DNA of 64,000 nucleotides from the NCBI GenBank assembly GCA_020847045.1, contig JADLCT010000110.1:1-64000 (forward strand), read 5' to 3'. Source of the DNA: Bryobacterales bacterium (GTDB taxonomy: Bacteria > Acidobacteriota > Terriglobia > Bryobacterales > Bryobacteraceae). A model generated the notes under the pieces. That model made no database searches. It saw only the letters and a list, made by a program, of their open reading frames with translations, and was not told the origin of the DNA. Shown in pieces: positions 16,565 through 26,433 of the stretch; position 1 is the first letter of the stretch, and the number at the start of each line of letters is the position of its first letter. The position numbers and the translations under genes were made by a program.

Positions 16565-17329
16565 ATGAGGAGGATGCTGCTGTACCTCTGCCTGGCCATG
16601 CCGGTTTGCGCCCAGCCACCGGCGGGCTACACGCTGCAGTGGAGTGACGATTTCAACGGCGCTTCGCTGGACACCGCAAAGTGGATGTACCGCACGGACG
16701 TGAAGGTGGAGAGTTCACAACGAGCGGAAAACGTCTCGGTCAAGGGCGGCCAGTTGATCATCGCACTGAAGAGAGAACAACACCGCGGCAAAGCATACAC
16801 CGGCGGAGGCATCATCAGCCGCGAGCGGTTCCGTCATGGCTACTACGAAGCGCGGGTCAGGATGCACGGCGGCGCGGGCTGGCACCAGTCCGTCTGGGGC
16901 ATGTACGCGAGCGATGGCTCCACCACGTACCCGGAGCAGATGCGCACCGAGATTGATGGCATGGAGTTCGACTCCGATGTTGTCTGGAAGGGCCACATGG
17001 GGCTGATCGTTTGGGAGCGTCCGGGAAAGAGCACTTCGCGCTCCTGCACACCGGGAGTCTATCGGGGCGCTCTCGGCTTTGACGCCTCGACCGGCTTTCA
17101 TAATTACGGATTCGAATGGACGTCCAAGGACGTGCGGTTCTATCTCGACGGCGACCTGCGGTGTGTCCTGCCTTATTCGCCGGAGAGCGGCCAGGACGGC
17201 CCGATTAACTTCTGGCTCACCGCCATCGCTCATGAAAAGCTGTCCGGGACGGTGGACCAGTCGCGCCTTCCCGGACACATGATCGTGGAACGCGCCGCGT
17301 TCTACACGAAGGAGGCTGCCGCGCCATGA
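16565..17329 (+). CDS. Secreted glycoside hydrolase family 16
   Basis: A retaining endo-acting beta-glycanase of about 254 residues. A short signal peptide (MLLYLCLAMPVCAQ) precedes the jelly-roll domain with the family 16 active-site motif TEIDGMEFD (E-x-D-x-x-E: nucleophile and acid/base). Substrate-groove segments GGGIISRERFRHGYYEARVRM and FHNYGFEWT follow. Family 16 acts on beta-1,3/1,4-glucans, xyloglucan or galactans; the exact substrate is not evident. I chose the ATG at 16565; a GTG at 16499 adds 22 residues that do not fit a signal peptide, and the ATG at 16574 is also possible. Its stop overlaps the next start (ATGA). Confidence 0.9.
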   Translation: MRRMLLYLCLAMPVCAQPPAGYTLQWSDDFNGASLDTAKWMYRTDVKVESSQRAENVSVKGGQLIIALKREQHRGKAYTGGGIISRERFRHGYYEARVRMHGGAGWHQSVWGMYASDGSTTYPEQMRTEIDGMEFDSDVVWKGHMGLIVWERPGKSTSRSCTPGVYRGALGFDASTGFHNYGFEWTSKDVRFYLDGDLRCVLPYSPESGQDGPINFWLTAIAHEKLSGTVDQSRLPGHMIVERAAFYTKEAAAP

Positions 17330-19449
17330 TTCTCCTGCTCTCCCTGATTACGCTCACGGCCGGAGATACCCGGCTGGCCATCGACCCTGAACGTGCGCGG
17401 CTGCATGTCGAGCATCACGGAGCCGTGACCGCGGGAGCGCATCCGGAGGGCGGACTGTTGCTTGGGGCGCCGGAGCGCCTGCTGCCGGCGTCGCTGGTTT
17501 CGCAGGGTTACGATTTGCAGGGGCGGCAGGTGTTTGAAGCCGCTACCGCGGAGGGGCGGAAGGCGCGGGTGACCGTTGCCCTGACTCCTCACCAGGCCGA
17601 CTTTCTGGTGCAACCTGCGGAGCCGATGGCGGTGATGATGCGGTTTGCGCCGGCCAGTCCGGGCTACGGCCTCGCCGATCACGCCATCACAAAGCGCCCG
17701 TCCTACGACACCGACATCACCGGCTACAGCAACGACCGGTTCTTGTCCGGCGAGGTGTTCACCCGGCTGGTATCGAACTTCGTCATCTACCCGAAACAGA
17801 AATGGGCATTTCTGGTTTGGGAGCCCGGCGTCAAGATGGTCCGCAGCACGAGCACCGAAGCGGCGCAGGGATCCAGGCGAGTGGAGTCCAACGTGCGTTT
17901 CACCGTGTTCACCGGCACGCCGCGCGAAATCTACCGCGGATTTCTCGAATCCCGGAACCAGTATGGCTACCCGGTGATGAAGCCGAAGTATGAGTTTTTC
18001 GGTGTCGGGTGGGAGGCGTTCGGCGCTCTGGCCTGGGATACCAACCACAAGACGGTGAGTGAGAATGTGGACCGCTACCTGGCCGAAGGCTACCCACTAT
18101 CGTGGATGGTCGTGGGCTCCGGCTTCTGGCCGCGCCAGGAGACGCGCTTTCACGAGACCACCAGCTTTGGGATGTACGACAAGACCTTGTATCCGGACCC
18201 GGCGGCCTTCATCGCCAGGTTCAAGGCCAAGGGGCTGAAGTTTTTCCAGGGTTTGCGGACAACCTTTGTGGTGGATGGCCCTTACAGCGAGGAAGGAATC
18301 AGGGACCGCTATTTTGTGGAGGAGAACGGGCGGGCCAAGGTATTCCAGTTTCTATGGCCACGCATTCCGACTTACTTTCTCGACTGGACGAAGCCGGAGG
18401 CCGTCGCCTGGTTCTCCTCTCTGGCGCGTAAGTGGACCGCTTACGGCGTGGACGGGTTCAAGGAGGATGTCTTTGGGTTCCGGGATTACGAACTGCGCGA
18501 CGACAAGCTCGACCCGGTGAACGCGGCGCTGATGCGCGAAGGACTGTACATCATGGGGCGCAACGCCTATCTTGCATCGCCCGCCGATCTGCACCGGATT
18601 GACGACTTCAACTTCAACCAGCAGCAGGACCGCGGGCCGGTGAACGCGCTCGCGTTCGCCTATTCTGGTTTTCCGCTCGTTTACCCGGACATTGTGGGAG
18701 GAACCTTCGGCGAGGGCCACTTCGATCTGAAAGTCACGCCGCGCATGCGCACATACATCATGCGCAACGCTATGTGGGCGAGCCTCCATTCCTCGATGAG
18801 CATGGGCCAGGCGCCCTGGACATTCGGCGATAAACAGGTGGAGGCTGTGATGCTCAGCGCGGCGCGGCTGCATGACCGCCTCCAACCCTTCTTCTACAGC
18901 CAGGCCGTGAAGTTCTATCTGGACGGATACCCATGGCCCATGACGCCGCTGACGGTCGCCTTCCCGGATGACCCTGGCGTGCACGGGCGCGAGAACCAGA
19001 GGGTTCGAGGCTACCAGTGGCTCATTGGTGATGCTCTGCTCGCGGCGCCTCTTTATGGGAACGATTACGAGACAGCTTCCAGCCGCGATGTCTACCTGCC
19101 GCCGGGCGTCTGGATCGAGTACGACTCCGGACAGCGCCACGAAGGGCCCAAACTGCTGAAGGAGTTCCCGATTCCTCCCGGCAAGACGCCTCTGTTCGCC
19201 GGCGGCGCCGGTGTCGTGGTTGAAAAGCAGGCGGGCACCCTTGTCGCGCGAATCTACCCGGTGGCGCGGCGGGCCGAGTCCACATTCATTCACCCGGACG
19301 GAGTCTCGACCTCGGAATTTCGCGTGGATGTCGCGGACTGGAAGAAAGTCTCCGCCAGCACCACAGCCGGGAAACCGGTCCGTGGCAAATGGGAGCGCCA
19401 CGCCTACGAATTCCCAATTCGCGCCGGAGAGAGCTATGCCATCCGATGA
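17326..19449 (+). CDS. Glycoside hydrolase family 31 (alpha-glucosidase / alpha-xylosidase type)
   Basis: A 707-residue enzyme. The N-terminal beta-domain ends around residue 210. The TIM barrel begins at about FFGVGWEAFG and contains the nucleophile region YGVDGFKEDVFGF (Asp or Glu after the K). C-terminal beta-domains include GDALLAAPLYGND and VYLPPGVWIEYDSG, standard family 31 landmarks. A short hydrophobic N-terminus (LLLSLITLTAG) may be a signal peptide. Coupled to the GH16 gene by a 4-nt overlap, it would trim alpha-linked side groups or ends from oligosaccharides released by GH16. Specificity is not determined. Confidence 0.92.
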   Translation: MILLLSLITLTAGDTRLAIDPERARLHVEHHGAVTAGAHPEGGLLLGAPERLLPASLVSQGYDLQGRQVFEAATAEGRKARVTVALTPHQADFLVQPAEPMAVMMRFAPASPGYGLADHAITKRPSYDTDITGYSNDRFLSGEVFTRLVSNFVIYPKQKWAFLVWEPGVKMVRSTSTEAAQGSRRVESNVRFTVFTGTPREIYRGFLESRNQYGYPVMKPKYEFFGVGWEAFGALAWDTNHKTVSENVDRYLAEGYPLSWMVVGSGFWPRQETRFHETTSFGMYDKTLYPDPAAFIARFKAKGLKFFQGLRTTFVVDGPYSEEGIRDRYFVEENGRAKVFQFLWPRIPTYFLDWTKPEAVAWFSSLARKWTAYGVDGFKEDVFGFRDYELRDDKLDPVNAALMREGLYIMGRNAYLASPADLHRIDDFNFNQQQDRGPVNALAFAYSGFPLVYPDIVGGTFGEGHFDLKVTPRMRTYIMRNAMWASLHSSMSMGQAPWTFGDKQVEAVMLSAARLHDRLQPFFYSQAVKFYLDGYPWPMTPLTVAFPDDPGVHGRENQRVRGYQWLIGDALLAAPLYGNDYETASSRDVYLPPGVWIEYDSGQRHEGPKLLKEFPIPPGKTPLFAGGAGVVVEKQAGTLVARIYPVARRAESTFIHPDGVSTSEFRVDVADWKKVSASTTAGKPVRGKWERHAYEFPIRAGESYAIR

Positions 19450-19556
19450 AGGGTGCGGCGCCGGCCGCGCCTGGGCCAGGATGGACTTGGACTAGTATGG
19501 ACTGACGCGTTGCCAGTCCGCCGAGTGTGGACAGGTGACCAGAGTGGGAGGGGACC

Positions 19557-21533
19557 ATGCGCACACGAATGGCACTCTTGGCCTGGGCTCTCTGTCTAGC
19601 CGGCCTGGACCATCTGTTGGCGGCGCCCAGTTCTCAAATGCCCGACGGCAGCCAGTTCCGGTTCTGGGAGGCGCCGCTGCAATTTTCCAGAACCTACTAT
19701 GTGGACGGTGCGGCCGCGCGGGCTGATGACAACGGGCCTGGCTCAAAGGAACGGCCGTTCCGGACGATCTACAAGGCCGGACAGGTGCTGCAACCAAGCG
19801 AGCGTGTCGTCATCGCTGGAGGAGTGTACCGCGAGTCCATTCATCCGGCGCGCGGCGGCACAGGTCCGGACAAAATGATCAGCTATGAGGCGGCGCCAGG
19901 AGCGAGGGTGATTGTGAAGGGCTCTGTTGTCCTGAAAGATGGCTGGGAGCAGAGCCAAGGATGGTATACGGGACCTTCTCAGTCCGCGTCAGGCAAAATC
20001 TGGCAAGTAAAACTGGATGGTGCGCTGTTCGGCGGCTACAACCCGTTCGGCATGGTGAACGTGATTCACGACCGCTATTGGATCAATTACAAGGCCGTGA
20101 ATATGTCGCCGTTCTTCCGGCGGCGGGGCATGGTCTTCGTCGATGGCAAGCCGCTGGAGCAGGTGGAAATGTACCGGGAACTGATCGAAGAGACCCGGCA
20201 TTCGCTTTCGGCGTATAGTGACGTCAAGCCGGAACCTCTTTTTGAGGAATTGGGAGGCGCGAAGGGTAAGTGGTGGGTGGAGCACAATGGGTTAACTCTT
20301 CATGTGCGCCTGCCCGGCGATGACCGTCCGGAACAGCATGAGATCGAAATCACAACCAAGGAGCAGGTTTTTGCTCCCACCTCGCGTTACCTCGGCTACA
20401 TCAGGGTGAAAGGGATTACGTTCGCTCATGCGGGGAACGGATTTCCCGTGCCACAGCGGGGACTGGTCTCAACGAATCGCGGCCACCATTGGATCATCGA
20501 AGACAACACGATGGAATGGGCGAACGCCGTCGCTCTGGACGTGGGCAACGAGGACTGGAACGCTTCGCGAGACGGTAGGTATGGTTACCATGTCATCCGG
20601 AATAACACAATCCGGTATGCGGGGATCGAAGGGATTGCAGGACCCCTTACACAGGATCTGCTGGTGGAGGGAAACCTGGTGGAATGGGTGGGATGGCAGA
20701 ATACGCAACGAATGTTCGAGTCTTCCGGTATCAAGTTCCATGGGGCGCGCGGCATGTTGTTCCGGAATAATGTGATCCGCCACATGCGCAACGCGAGCGC
20801 GATCTGGCTGGATGTCTACAATTTCAATTGCCGTCTCACTGCGAGTGTGTTCACCGATGTGGTGAGCCACGATACGGCCATCCACATCGAAGGCAGCCAC
20901 GAACAGAACCAAATTGACAACAACATTATCTGGGACGTCCGGAGATCCGAGCCGGGACGCGGCGGCTCCGGAATTTTCATTCAAGGCACAGACCGTCTGA
21001 TCATCGCGCAGAATCTGCTGGGGAAGATTGAGAATAACTGTGTGACCTCGGATGCTGTCGCCGACCGGCTGATCCTGGGACGGGGCGGCACGGCCCGCGA
21101 GAACCGGGTGATGAATAACCTGTTCATTGGTTGCGGTAAGGCGGCGATTGAGTTTGCCAATGAGCATAACCGGTCTGATGGGAATGTGTACGCGGGGATG
21201 CCCGAGGGGTATTTGCGGATTGCCAATCCGCCTCCACAACAGTGGCTTGATCTGCCGGCATGGCGCGAGTTTCACGGTTGGGACCGGCACGGCGCGGTGG
21301 CGGCGTGGTCAGGATCGTTCGATGCCGCGGCGCTTCGCCTAACACTAACTGGGACAGATGTGCCGGCAAAGCTGCCGATTTTCAATGGCATTGATGTGGA
21401 CTTCTTTGGCGTGCCAACGGGAGGGACCAGAATGGCTGGTCCGTTTGAGGCTCTCGGTACAGGATTCCGCGAAAAGCATGTGGATCCCAGGCCTCTGTTG
21501 CCTGGCCGGACGGCGGAGGGCGGCGCCCGGTAG
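19557..21533 (+). CDS. Secreted right-handed beta-helix protein
   Basis: A 658-residue protein with Shine-Dalgarno GGGAGGGG and a signal peptide (MALLAWALCLAGLDHLLAA). An N-terminal DUF1565-like segment (YYVDGAAARADDNGPGSKERPFRTI) is followed by repeated coils rich in Asn and Ile (HVIRNNTIRYAGIEGIAG, MLFRNNVIRHMRNASAIW, HEQNQIDNNIIWDV), the parallel beta-helix pattern of pectate/alginate lyases and similar surface proteins. No lyase catalytic triad is certain. It follows GH16 and GH31 after 107 nt on the same strand and probably acts on the same polysaccharide. Confidence 0.85.
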   Translation: MRTRMALLAWALCLAGLDHLLAAPSSQMPDGSQFRFWEAPLQFSRTYYVDGAAARADDNGPGSKERPFRTIYKAGQVLQPSERVVIAGGVYRESIHPARGGTGPDKMISYEAAPGARVIVKGSVVLKDGWEQSQGWYTGPSQSASGKIWQVKLDGALFGGYNPFGMVNVIHDRYWINYKAVNMSPFFRRRGMVFVDGKPLEQVEMYRELIEETRHSLSAYSDVKPEPLFEELGGAKGKWWVEHNGLTLHVRLPGDDRPEQHEIEITTKEQVFAPTSRYLGYIRVKGITFAHAGNGFPVPQRGLVSTNRGHHWIIEDNTMEWANAVALDVGNEDWNASRDGRYGYHVIRNNTIRYAGIEGIAGPLTQDLLVEGNLVEWVGWQNTQRMFESSGIKFHGARGMLFRNNVIRHMRNASAIWLDVYNFNCRLTASVFTDVVSHDTAIHIEGSHEQNQIDNNIIWDVRRSEPGRGGSGIFIQGTDRLIIAQNLLGKIENNCVTSDAVADRLILGRGGTARENRVMNNLFIGCGKAAIEFANEHNRSDGNVYAGMPEGYLRIANPPPQQWLDLPAWREFHGWDRHGAVAAWSGSFDAAALRLTLTGTDVPAKLPIFNGIDVDFFGVPTGGTRMAGPFEALGTGFREKHVDPRPLLPGRTAEGGAR

Positions 21534-21563
21534 AGAGTGCACTCCACCAGGCGCCGCGCCGGG

Positions 21564-22814
21564 TCACTGGTTTTGCGAATCCAGACGCCGGCCGGGCTCG
21601 GAAGGGGCCGCCGCTCCCTGCGTACGCCTGGCGGCTAACTTATGGGGCAGCAGGCTCTCCGGCACGCTAAACACAACCTCAACAATTTGTTTCAGTTTGT
21701 CCAGCGCCTTGTCGGCAAACAGACCACTCAGCGCGGCCAGCGCCGCCACGGTCAACCAGTCCGCGGTATCGATGTTTTGCGCGTCGGACACCAGGTTGCC
21801 GCGAAACACCAGAAACATGAGGGGCCCCAGCATGCCGCCCACGAACGGCAAGGCGAAGTACCACATCGCCCAACTGCTTACGAACTGACGCGAGCCCACA
21901 TAGGCGACGAACGACCGGATGCCGTGGAGCGTTGCGCCCAGCGCTCCACAAAAGGCCGCCATCAGGATCAGCAACCAGCCAGGGGAGGGTGACAACAGCG
22001 CCGGAGTGTGAGCGGGCAACAGGAGCACGCGCGCCGTTGTGGCATAACCTGGATGCGCCATGCGCGCCGTCACCGTAACGACGCTGGGCTTTCTCACCTC
22101 TTGCGGCGCCGAGTACTCGCCGTCCACCAGAAGACCGCCGCCAGTCAACTCCCAGGTGAGTGTGTCGCCGGGCCGTTCGCTTGCCACGGATTGCGGCGCA
22201 ACGTCGGGCGTCGCGTGGAAGCTCACCTTTTCACCTGGTTTCAACACGGCAAACCCCGGCGTGATCTGAAGGGAGACATCCGCGCTTTCGCTCACCATGA
22301 CACTGGCGGCATCGCCCGCCGCCTCGGCGCCGGCAGGGAACAGTAACGTCGTGCCCGCGCCGGCGTTTGCCCTGTAGCGCCCTTCCGGAAGCCCAGGCCA
22401 GGCCACTTCACGGCTGCTTGAAAACTGCTGTGAGGCGCCCTGCCGCAGCGTCACCAGCGCCGGACCGCTCACCACGGGAATCGCCGATTGTGTTTCAGGC
22501 CAAAAGTAACGGATGCCAGCCGCGCAGGCCAGCATCACAGCCAGGAAGTAGAGCGCGACGCATGCGGCCCACACAGGTTCGCCGCTCACCTCGATTTCGG
22601 CCGAAGCGTGTCCACGCGCCGTCACCGCGGTGACCACATACCGCCGCGCCACCAACGGCAGCCACGGCGAGCGGTATACACCGTCCCGCAATCGGCCGCA
22701 ACCGCTCAACTCCCAAGCATCCACTTGTACGGGCTCGCCGTCCTCCCTCGCTACAAAGCAGGCGCTTTCGCGCCCGGTCAATCTTACCTTCGACGGATAC
22801 AGTTCCACCGCCAT
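21564..22814 (-). CDS. Membrane protein with Ig-like domains, function unknown
   Basis: A 416-residue protein with a good Shine-Dalgarno (AGGAGGG). A cytosolic-looking N-terminal beta-domain (1-75) precedes a TM helix (about 80-105, VALYFLAVMLACAAGI). Then comes a region with two Ig/BIG2-like segments (VSGPALVTLRQGASQQF; FAVLKPGEKVSFHATPDVAP...LTWELTGGG). Three or four C-terminal TM helices follow (LLILMAAFCGALGATL, AMWYFALPFVGGMLGPLMFLVF, LTVAALAALSGLFADKALDKL). I do not recognise a characterised relative. It is divergent from priA and convergent with the beta-helix gene. Confidence 0.75.
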   Translation of the reverse strand: MAVELYPSKVRLTGRESACFVAREDGEPVQVDAWELSGCGRLRDGVYRSPWLPLVARRYVVTAVTARGHASAEIEVSGEPVWAACVALYFLAVMLACAAGIRYFWPETQSAIPVVSGPALVTLRQGASQQFSSSREVAWPGLPEGRYRANAGAGTTLLFPAGAEAAGDAASVMVSESADVSLQITPGFAVLKPGEKVSFHATPDVAPQSVASERPGDTLTWELTGGGLLVDGEYSAPQEVRKPSVVTVTARMAHPGYATTARVLLLPAHTPALLSPSPGWLLILMAAFCGALGATLHGIRSFVAYVGSRQFVSSWAMWYFALPFVGGMLGPLMFLVFRGNLVSDAQNIDTADWLTVAALAALSGLFADKALDKLKQIVEVVFSVPESLLPHKLAARRTQGAAAPSEPGRRLDSQNQ

Positions 22815-22856
22815 GATCCCTCCTGTTCCACTCCCGCTACACTGGCTAGTACAGCC

Positions 22857-25280
22857 GTGAGTTCACACCCCTTGTTTGCCGATGTGGCGCTACCCACGCC
22901 ACTCGACCGTCTGTTCACTTACTCCATCCCCGCCGGATTTGCCGCGCGCGCGCAGCGCGGTTCGCGGGCCACGGTTCCGTTCGGAACGCGCCGCCTCACG
23001 GGGGTCATCCTGAAGGTCCACTCTCAGTCGCCCGAGGCGGGACTCGCGGTGAAGGATGTCTTCCGCATCCTCGACGAAGAGCCCGTGCTCGAGGAGAATA
23101 TGCTCTCGCTCGCCAGTTGGATCTCCGGCTATTACTGTTCCCCCATCGGCGAAGTGCTACGCGCCATGACGCCGCTGACGGGTGAAATCCGGCGGTCCCG
23201 TTACTTCGCACTCACGCCCGCAGGCCGGGACGCAGTGCGGCAACTTCTGCTGGGCACCTCGGACGAGGAGCCTTCGGTGCGCATCCTGCGCCTGCTTGAA
23301 TCGCGTCCTCTCTCGGGCGGCTACATCGAGCGAAAAGTCCCTGGTGCGCGTCCCGTGCTGGCAACGCTGGTACGGAAGGGACTACTCGAACTCGAAGATG
23401 CTGAGGCCAGCCGTGATCCGCTCCGGTCGCCCGCAACACGCTTGCGCGCCGAGTTCAAGGAGCGTACCGAACTCAAGTTACCCAAAGCGGAACGCGAGTT
23501 ACTCTCCTACTTGGAACTGCACCCGGGATCGCATAACCTGGCCGTCCTTGAGGAGTCCGTCAAGAACGCTTCCACGGCCGCCCGTGCGCTGGCCCGCCGG
23601 TCGCTGATTACGATCCGCCCCGAGGCGCCCTCATTGCTCGCCGCGCCTGTCAGCCCGCCGCATGAACTGAACCCGCGTCAGCGCGCCGCCTATGATGCCG
23701 TTCGCGAAGCGATACAGGCGCGCCGGTTCGAAGCCTTCCTGCTCCACGGCGTCACCGGTTCCGGCAAGACCGAGGTATACATGCGCCTGATCGACGCGGC
23801 GCTCGAAACCGGACTGGGCACTCTGCTGCTGGTGCCGGAGATCGGCTTGACGCCAGCCGTTGCCGGCCAGTTCTTCCATCGTTTCGGCGATCGTGTGGCA
23901 ATATTGCACTCTGCGTTCACTGATGCCGAACGCGCCGAGCAGTGGCGCCGCATCCGCCGCGGCGATGCGCCTGTCGTGGTCGCCACCCGTTCGGGAGTCT
24001 TCGCCCCCGTGGCCAACCTCGGCCTGATCCTCGTCGATGAGGAACACGACGGCAGTTACAAGCAGGAGGAGACGCCGCGCTATCACGGACGCGACGTGGC
24101 CGTCGTCCGGGCGCGCTCGGAGAACGCCGCCGTGGTGCTGGGCTCGGCCACACCCTCGCTCGAATCCCGCTACAACGCCGAAAAAGGTAAGTACACTTAC
24201 CTGGAACTTCCCGAACGAGTCGAATCCCGTCCCATGCCCGCGGTTGACTTAGTAGACATGCGCCAGGAGTTCATGGACACGAAGAAGAGCCATCTTCTGT
24301 CGCGCGCCTTACAGGAAGGGCTTCGCGAGCGCCTTGCCGCCGGCGAACAATCCATGATCCTCATGAACCGCCGCGGATTTTCCAGTTTCGTCAACTGCCG
24401 CGCCTGCGGACAGTCCATTCTGTGCGCCAACTGCGCTGTCACCCTCACCTGGCACCGCCGTGACCGCCGCCTGCTGTGCCACTATTGCGGCTACGCCGAG
24501 CGCGTGCCCGAGATCTGTCCGAACTGTTCGAGCGAACATCTCTATTTTCTCGGCGCCGGATCTGAACGCCTGGAAGATGAGCTTCACACCGCGTTTCCTG
24601 AAGCCCGCATCGGCCGCATGGACCGCGACACCGTCACCGGACGGCGCGACTATGAGCGGTTCCTCCACGCCATGCGTTCCGGTGAACTCGACATTCTGGC
24701 CGGCACGCAGATGATCGCCAAGGGACATGACCTGCCCAATGTCACGCTGGTGGGCGTGGTGAATGCCGACATCGGTCTTGGCATGCCCGATTTTCGCGCA
24801 GCCGAACGGATCTTTCAACTTCTTACGCAAGCCGCTGGCCGGGCGGGGCGGGGAACCGTCCCCGGCCGCGTGCTGATTCAAACACTCAACCCGGAACATT
24901 ACGCGATCCGCTTCGCCGCCGCGCAGGATTACGCCGGGTTTTACCGGAAGGAAATCGAGTTCCGGTCCGTGATGCGCTACCCGCCTTTCGCCGCGCTGGC
25001 CAATATTCTCTTCCGCGCCCCGCAACAGGAGGACGCTTTGCGGCTCTCCACCGAGGCGGCCCGCTTCTTCACACCGCCACCCGAGGGCGTAAAGGTGCTT
25101 GGTCCCGCCGAGGCGCCTGTACCCAAACTGAAGCAGGAGTTTCGCTACCAGATGCTGCTGAAAACACCGCACCGCTCGCGGCTCAACGAACTTCTGCGTG
25201 GATTGCGCCGCCTCGCCGAGGAGCGGAAATGGCCGGCCACTTCACTGGTGATCGATGTCGATCCGCATTCGCTTCTGTAG
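22857..25280 (+). CDS. priA: Primosomal protein N' (replication restart helicase)
   Basis: An 807-residue 3'-5' DNA helicase that reloads the replisome at collapsed forks. The start is the GTG at 22857 (SSHPLFADVALPTPLDRLFTY), which matches where PriA proteins begin; the open frame further upstream overlaps a divergent gene. The order is 3'BD and winged-helix domains, Walker A GVTGSGKTEVY (about 297-307), DEEH box VDEEHDGSYKQEE (about 393), four zinc-binding Cys pairs (CRAC, CANC, CHYC, CPNC; about 514-556), helicase motifs GRMDRDTVTGR and GTQMIAKGHDLP, and a C-terminal domain. No Shine-Dalgarno is visible. Confidence 0.96.
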   Translation: MSSHPLFADVALPTPLDRLFTYSIPAGFAARAQRGSRATVPFGTRRLTGVILKVHSQSPEAGLAVKDVFRILDEEPVLEENMLSLASWISGYYCSPIGEVLRAMTPLTGEIRRSRYFALTPAGRDAVRQLLLGTSDEEPSVRILRLLESRPLSGGYIERKVPGARPVLATLVRKGLLELEDAEASRDPLRSPATRLRAEFKERTELKLPKAERELLSYLELHPGSHNLAVLEESVKNASTAARALARRSLITIRPEAPSLLAAPVSPPHELNPRQRAAYDAVREAIQARRFEAFLLHGVTGSGKTEVYMRLIDAALETGLGTLLLVPEIGLTPAVAGQFFHRFGDRVAILHSAFTDAERAEQWRRIRRGDAPVVVATRSGVFAPVANLGLILVDEEHDGSYKQEETPRYHGRDVAVVRARSENAAVVLGSATPSLESRYNAEKGKYTYLELPERVESRPMPAVDLVDMRQEFMDTKKSHLLSRALQEGLRERLAAGEQSMILMNRRGFSSFVNCRACGQSILCANCAVTLTWHRRDRRLLCHYCGYAERVPEICPNCSSEHLYFLGAGSERLEDELHTAFPEARIGRMDRDTVTGRRDYERFLHAMRSGELDILAGTQMIAKGHDLPNVTLVGVVNADIGLGMPDFRAAERIFQLLTQAAGRAGRGTVPGRVLIQTLNPEHYAIRFAAAQDYAGFYRKEIEFRSVMRYPPFAALANILFRAPQQEDALRLSTEAARFFTPPPEGVKVLGPAEAPVPKLKQEFRYQMLLKTPHRSRLNELLRGLRRLAEERKWPATSLVIDVDPHSLL

Positions 25281-25427
25281 CAGAACACGTGCGTGCGCCG
25301 CACGAGTGGCGCGTTTTCCGCACCCAGGTTGGACTGCGCAAAAAGCCGTGAAAGCGCTGAATTTTCTCAGTTTCCGGGCCTCCGGTCACCATTTCGCTTC
25401 CGAAGGGATTGTCTGTGAACGGCGAGG

Positions 25428-26378
25428 CTATGCGAACGCTTTGCGCAGCACGCCGTAGCTCTTGCGCACCGCCGTTGCCGCCTCTTCCTTGCCTTCCATC
25501 TCCAGCGACACCCATCCGTGGAACCCCGCACCCCGCAGGATCTTGGCGATTCGCGGGTAGTCGAGGTCCAGCGAGTACCACACGCCGCCGCCATAATATG
25601 TTTTGGCTTGCACGATCGTCGCTACCGGCGCCAGCCTGGCCAGCCCTTCATAGGGATCGCCTGGATAATTTCCCGTATCCACGTTCACGCCCAGCCAGGG
25701 CGAACTCACTGCCTTGTGAATGGCCAAAACATTTTCCACCTTTGTCGTGAGTCCCCAATGATTCTCCAGGCAGAGCATCACGCCTTCGCGTTCACACGCC
25801 GGCAGGCACTTCCTGATCGACTCCACGCACCAATCGATGGCGTCCTGTTCGACATAACCCTTCAACGGCGGCTCGTCGCCCTTCACCTTCATCAGGTCAT
25901 CGAACGAGGGCACGGTCTTCCAGCGTCCTGAATTCAGACGGACGGCGGGAATGCCCATCCGCGCCGCCATCTCCACGCACCGGACCGTGTGCGCGATATG
26001 CTTCTCGCGGCTGGCCGCGTCGGGAAAGACGAAATCCTGATGGATCGAGAGCATGGGCAGCGACAGCCCGCGCTCAAAAGCGAGCCGCTTCAGTTTCGTC
26101 AGGTAGGCGGGCGACTCTTCGGGCATCTGCCGGTGCAGGATCTCCACGCCATCGAACCCGATCGCCGCCGCATCCTCGATGACCTTCTCGATGGGAAACT
26201 TTTCACCACGCAGGTGCCAGTAGGAATAGGTGGAGACCGCCAGAGGAAGCCTCACGGTGTGTTGCTGTGCTTGCGCCACCTGGGGCGTGGCGAAACTCGC
26301 TATGCCCCCCGCGAGCCCACCGGCAAAGCCGCGGCGCGACCAATCGCCGGTGCGAGAATTTTCAGAAGTCCTTCTCAT
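25428..26378 (-). CDS. Sugar phosphate isomerase/epimerase-like TIM barrel with Tat-type signal
   Basis: A 316-residue xylose-isomerase-like protein with Shine-Dalgarno GGGAGGAA. The N-terminus has a twin-arginine signal (WSRRGFAGGLAGGIASFA), so a folded, cofactor-bearing protein is exported. Barrel residues include FDGVEILHR, SIHQDFVF, LCLENHWGLT (Glu/His metal-ligand region), GVNVDTGNYPGD and WVSLEMEGKEE, the AP-endonuclease-2/xylose-isomerase pattern of sugar epimerases and IolE/IolI-type enzymes. Substrate unknown. It closes a run of six minus-strand genes. Confidence 0.85.
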   Translation of the reverse strand: MRRTSENSRTGDWSRRGFAGGLAGGIASFATPQVAQAQQHTVRLPLAVSTYSYWHLRGEKFPIEKVIEDAAAIGFDGVEILHRQMPEESPAYLTKLKRLAFERGLSLPMLSIHQDFVFPDAASREKHIAHTVRCVEMAARMGIPAVRLNSGRWKTVPSFDDLMKVKGDEPPLKGYVEQDAIDWCVESIRKCLPACEREGVMLCLENHWGLTTKVENVLAIHKAVSSPWLGVNVDTGNYPGDPYEGLARLAPVATIVQAKTYYGGGVWYSLDLDYPRIAKILRGAGFHGWVSLEMEGKEEAATAVRKSYGVLRKAFA

Positions 26379-26433
26379 GCGTTCCTCCCTGGGACGATGC
26401 CGGCCCGAATTCTGGCCGCCTGCGCCCTTCAGC

